Origin: CAZMZF01 sp964570765
Lineage (GTDB): Bacteria > Zixibacteria > MSB-5A5 > RBG-16-43-9
Direction of reading: 5' to 3'
DNA length: 8,169 nucleotides
Assembly: GCA_964570765.1 (NCBI GenBank)
Contig: CAZMZF010000049.1
Span: 1 to 8,169, forward strand
The notes under the pieces are model-generated. The model did no database searches and was not told where the DNA came from. It saw only the letters and a program-made list of their open reading frames with translations. The position numbers and the translations under genes are program-made. Every line of letters starts with the position of its first letter. Positions within the stretch are counted from its first letter, which is position 1. Below are positions 6,114 to 8,169 of this stretch, piece by piece.

Positions 6114-7529
6114 TTATTCCTTCAACGCCGCATCAAATAGTTGAGCCAGTTTTGAAGTCAGATATTTTCTCTCAAACTTGTTTAATTCAACTGTCTCGGT
6201 TTTCAAAAAAGATTTTCCACTTTCAAATTCTCGATAGTAGTATAAGATTGCTTCTTCTATTCCTGAAATATTTTCTGGTGAAACGACCTTGCCTGCTTTA
6301 AGTGATTCAATCAGCTTGCCTGCTTCTCCATTTTGGGGGACAATTCCCAGGATTGGTATCTGAGCTCCCATATATTCAAATATTTTACCTGTGGTTATCA
6401 CAGGAGCAAACTCTGAAACGACGAGCAAAGCCAGATCCGCTTTGAGTAACTCTGAAACACCCTCTTTATGTTGCAAATACCCCTTTAACTCTGTTATCTC
6501 TTTTAATTCATACCTCTCAATTAATCCTTCTATATCCATCCCTATGGAAAGTCCAACGTCGATAAATTTAATTTTATCTTTATTGAGTTTCCCTTTTTGC
6601 AGAAGGTTATGCAGTGCTTTAAAAAAAGGCTCAGCCGGACAATCCGGGCTAAATGTGCCGAAATAGATTATTTGAAATATTTCTTTTTTCTTCTCAACTT
6701 TAAAATCATAATCTTCTTGATCATATCCATTGGTGATTACTTCTATTTTCTTAGCCTCTGGATCGATTCCCTTCAGCTCTTCAACTATCCTTTGATTAAC
6801 TCCGATAAAACCATTTCCATTCTTTAAAAACAGTTTTTGTGGCCTTTTTAAAAAGAATTTCTTGAAAGAAGCTACTCTCTTTCCATCCTGGTTATTTATA
6901 TATGAATCTCGATAATCCGCCACCCATCTTATGCCGGTAATCTTTTTCAAAAAGTAACCTACTAAATGGCAGGTCAGAGGTGGAGAAGTAGAAAACAAAA
7001 GGTCAATTTTTTCTCTTCTGCAGAGTTTTATTCCTTTTATCAAGGCAAACGGCAACCAACCGATCTTATTGTCCGGAAAAGAAAACAAGTTAATAAACTT
7101 TAGCAAACCTGAAAAAAGGGAAATGTCATTCTGACCCCGCCTTTGGCGGGGGAAAAATCTCTCGTTTTTTTTCTTTTTCAAAATTCGTAGTGCGACCCTG
7201 ATTGTCCCGCTATAAGCGGGATTAGGGTTGTCTCTTTGCTTCCCATAACTATCTTTTCCTTTAAATAATTTTCTGAAAAGAAATATCAATCTTAAAGGAT
7301 CAAATGAGCTTGTCCTTTTAATCTTTATCTCTTCAGATAGTTCTTTCAAAAGCGAATCATCATGGCTGAAATATTCAATATCTTTAACCGTTAGAACAAT
7401 CGGCTCCCAGCCAAAGGATGGAAGATATTTAACGAATTTAGAGACCCTCTGCACCCCTCCCATACCCAAGGGGGGAAAATAGTAAGCGATTATCAGGACC
7501 TTTTTTTTCTGCTCGCTAGTTATATTCAT
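6114..7529 (-). CDS. GT4-type glycosyltransferase with in-frame palindromic insertion
   Basis: The predicted retaining GT-B enzyme acts in surface glycan assembly. The N-terminal domain has VLIIAYYFPPLGMGGVQR (11-28), KFVKYLPSFGWEPIVLTV, FSTSPPLTCHLVGYFLKK (179-196) and WVADYRDSY. The C-terminal domain has VITNGYD (264-270), IIYFGTFS, DLALLVVSEFAPVITTGKIFEY with E373 and E385, and GAQIPILGIVP. This late segment takes the place of the usual EX7E donor-binding motif. Residues about 99-137 do not look like the family: they are encoded by two adjacent GC-rich palindromes, read as NPNPAYSGTIRVALRI and ERFFPRQRRGQNDI. They fall in what is normally a variable linker, so activity may survive. At 471 residues it is longer than I would expect by about this amount. 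Its ATG overlaps the stop of the upstream gene (ATGA); its own Shine-Dalgarno is weak, so coupling is likely. The acceptor is unknown. Confidence 0.88.
   Translation of the reverse strand: MNITSEQKKKVLIIAYYFPPLGMGGVQRVSKFVKYLPSFGWEPIVLTVKDIEYFSHDDSLLKELSEEIKIKRTSSFDPLRLIFLFRKLFKGKDSYGKQRDNPNPAYSGTIRVALRILKKKKNERFFPRQRRGQNDISLFSGLLKFINLFSFPDNKIGWLPFALIKGIKLCRREKIDLLFSTSPPLTCHLVGYFLKKITGIRWVADYRDSYINNQDGKRVASFKKFFLKRPQKLFLKNGNGFIGVNQRIVEELKGIDPEAKKIEVITNGYDQEDYDFKVEKKKEIFQIIYFGTFSPDCPAEPFFKALHNLLQKGKLNKDKIKFIDVGLSIGMDIEGLIERYELKEITELKGYLQHKEGVSELLKADLALLVVSEFAPVITTGKIFEYMGAQIPILGIVPQNGEAGKLIESLKAGKVVSPENISGIEEAILYYYREFESGKSFLKTETVELNKFERKYLTSKLAQLFDAALKE
7123..7231 (-). repeat. Two adjacent palindromic elements inside the GT4 coding sequence
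   Basis: CCCCGCC (7135-7141) and GGCGGGG (7145-7151) form a tight hairpin, flanked by TGTCATTCTGA and GAAAAATCTC. After a T-rich stretch, TCCCGCT (7205-7211) pairs with AGCGGGA (7215-7221), with an outer ACCCT (7195-7199)/AGGGT (7224-7228) stem. The element at 7185-7201 shares an 11-mer and a 10-mer with the non-coding element at 3329-3354. The insertion keeps the gene's frame and introduces no stop. This recalls protein-coding palindromic elements known from Rickettsia (RPE), by analogy only. Confidence 0.7.
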
Positions 7530-8169
7530 CTTTTTAATAATTCTAAGAATTTATTTTCGATCATTTTCATATTCTCTTCCCACAAAGCTCTTTCTTTAAT
7601 AATTTTCTGATTATCCATCCGGAGTCTTTCTATGTCTTTGAAATCATTAATCATCCAGACAATTTTTTGAGCCAGAGCCTGATAATCTCCAATCGGAAAA
7701 AGAAAACCATTCTTTCCTTCTTCTATCCATTCCCGATTACCCGGAATATCCGATACCACTGGCAAAAGCCCTGAAGCCATAGCTTCTAAAAGGGAAACTG
7801 AGGTGCTGTCAGACAAGGAGGTTGATATATAAATATCTGCTTTCTGCAAACAGTCTTTTAATTCTTCTCTGGAGATATACCCTCTGAATTCAATATTTCT
7901 TTCAATACCCAGATTTAAAGATAGCTTGACCAGCTCTTCTTTTTGATTCCCTTCTCCTATTATCCAGAACTTTAATTTCTTATGAGTTTGAGAAATTATC
8001 AAGGGTATCGCTTTAATCAGGGTTTTTAAATCGTAAACTGGTTCAAGACTTCTCGTGCTCAATATAATTATCTCCTCTTTATCCTTAAGATAATCTTTCC
8101 GTTCTTTTAATAATTTCTGTTCAACCCCCATCGGAGCAAGAACTATTTTATCTTTTTCCACACCTAAAG
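7526..8169 (-). CDS. GT4-type glycosyltransferase, C-terminal part, cut by window edge
   Basis: Only the nucleotide-sugar-binding C-terminal half of a GT-B enzyme is visible. The reading frame stays open to position 8169 (…LGVEKDKIVLAPMGV). The GTG at 8161 is an internal valine, not a credible start, because the KIVLAPMGV stretch corresponds to the domain-linker region of full-length enzymes. Counting from that valine, the typical order is seen: LKFWIIGEG (63-71), NIEFRGYISREEL, ADIYISTSLSDSTSVSLLEAMASG with D118 and E126 (a DX7E version of the EX7E motif), PVVSDIPGNREWI and GKNGFLFPIGD. It probably adds one sugar in the same glycan pathway as the two following genes. Its TGA overlaps the next ATG by 4 nt, so the three genes form one translationally linked unit whose promoter lies outside the window. 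Confidence 0.88.
   Translation of the reverse strand, partial: LGVEKDKIVLAPMGVEQKLLKERKDYLKDKEEIIILSTRSLEPVYDLKTLIKAIPLIISQTHKKLKFWIIGEGNQKEELVKLSLNLGIERNIEFRGYISREELKDCLQKADIYISTSLSDSTSVSLLEAMASGLLPVVSDIPGNREWIEEGKNGFLFPIGDYQALAQKIVWMINDFKDIERLRMDNQKIIKERALWEENMKMIENKFLELLKR

Noticed and set aside
6391..6827. Plus-strand open frames of 91 and 76 codons inside the GT4 gene
   Set aside because: They are antisense to conserved GT4 motifs, with no own start signals.
8159..8161. GTG as the true start of the rightmost glycosyltransferase
   Set aside because: The frame continues to the window edge and the N-terminal half of the GT-B fold is missing, so the gene must begin outside the window.

Overview
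The window looks like a chromosomal accessory region of an uncultivated bacterium with fairly AT-rich DNA. The best lineage hint is the C-terminal dockerin-like tail of the secreted repeat protein (two 'NxDGxxxxxDxxxLINYLFKFG' calcium-loop repeats). To my knowledge this kind of tail is common in FCB-group candidate phyla such as Zixibacteria and relatives. That placement is an inference with modest confidence; there is no rRNA or marker gene here.

Layout. Positions 1-519 hold no credible gene. They carry a block of palindromes: two hairpins, then a tandem pair of 84-nt units with two hairpins each. Short heptamer tracts in opposite orientation flank the block, and a likely promoter and strong ribosome binding site follow. 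Positions 520-3085 encode one large secreted protein made of 14 tandem repeats of about 53 residues (probably beta-propeller blades) and a dockerin-like tail. It is split by a single extra C in a CCC run at 2205-2207. Positions 3086-3499 are a second gene-free spacer packed with inverted repeats. Positions 3500-5275 (+) encode a B12-binding-type radical SAM protein. It converges on, and overlaps by 41 bp, a minus-strand group of three glycosyltransferase genes. Read in their own direction these are: a GT4-type enzyme cut by the right window edge (8169-7526), a second GT4-type enzyme (7529-6114) and a GT2-type rhamnosyltransferase-like enzyme (6110-5235).

How the genes work together. The three glycosyltransferases are tightly packed (4-nt ATGA overlap, then a 3-nt gap) and almost certainly form one transcription unit for a surface polysaccharide, lipopolysaccharide or glycoconjugate. 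The radical SAM protein is on the opposite strand, so its link to glycan synthesis is only positional. The secreted repeat protein appears to be an independent unit.

The most unusual feature is a dispersed family of palindromic elements. They fill both spacers, show compensatory changes in their stems, and have apparently entered the middle GT4 gene in frame, adding about 35-40 residues between its conserved N-terminal blocks. I see no transposase, CRISPR, tRNA, rRNA or defence system in the window.
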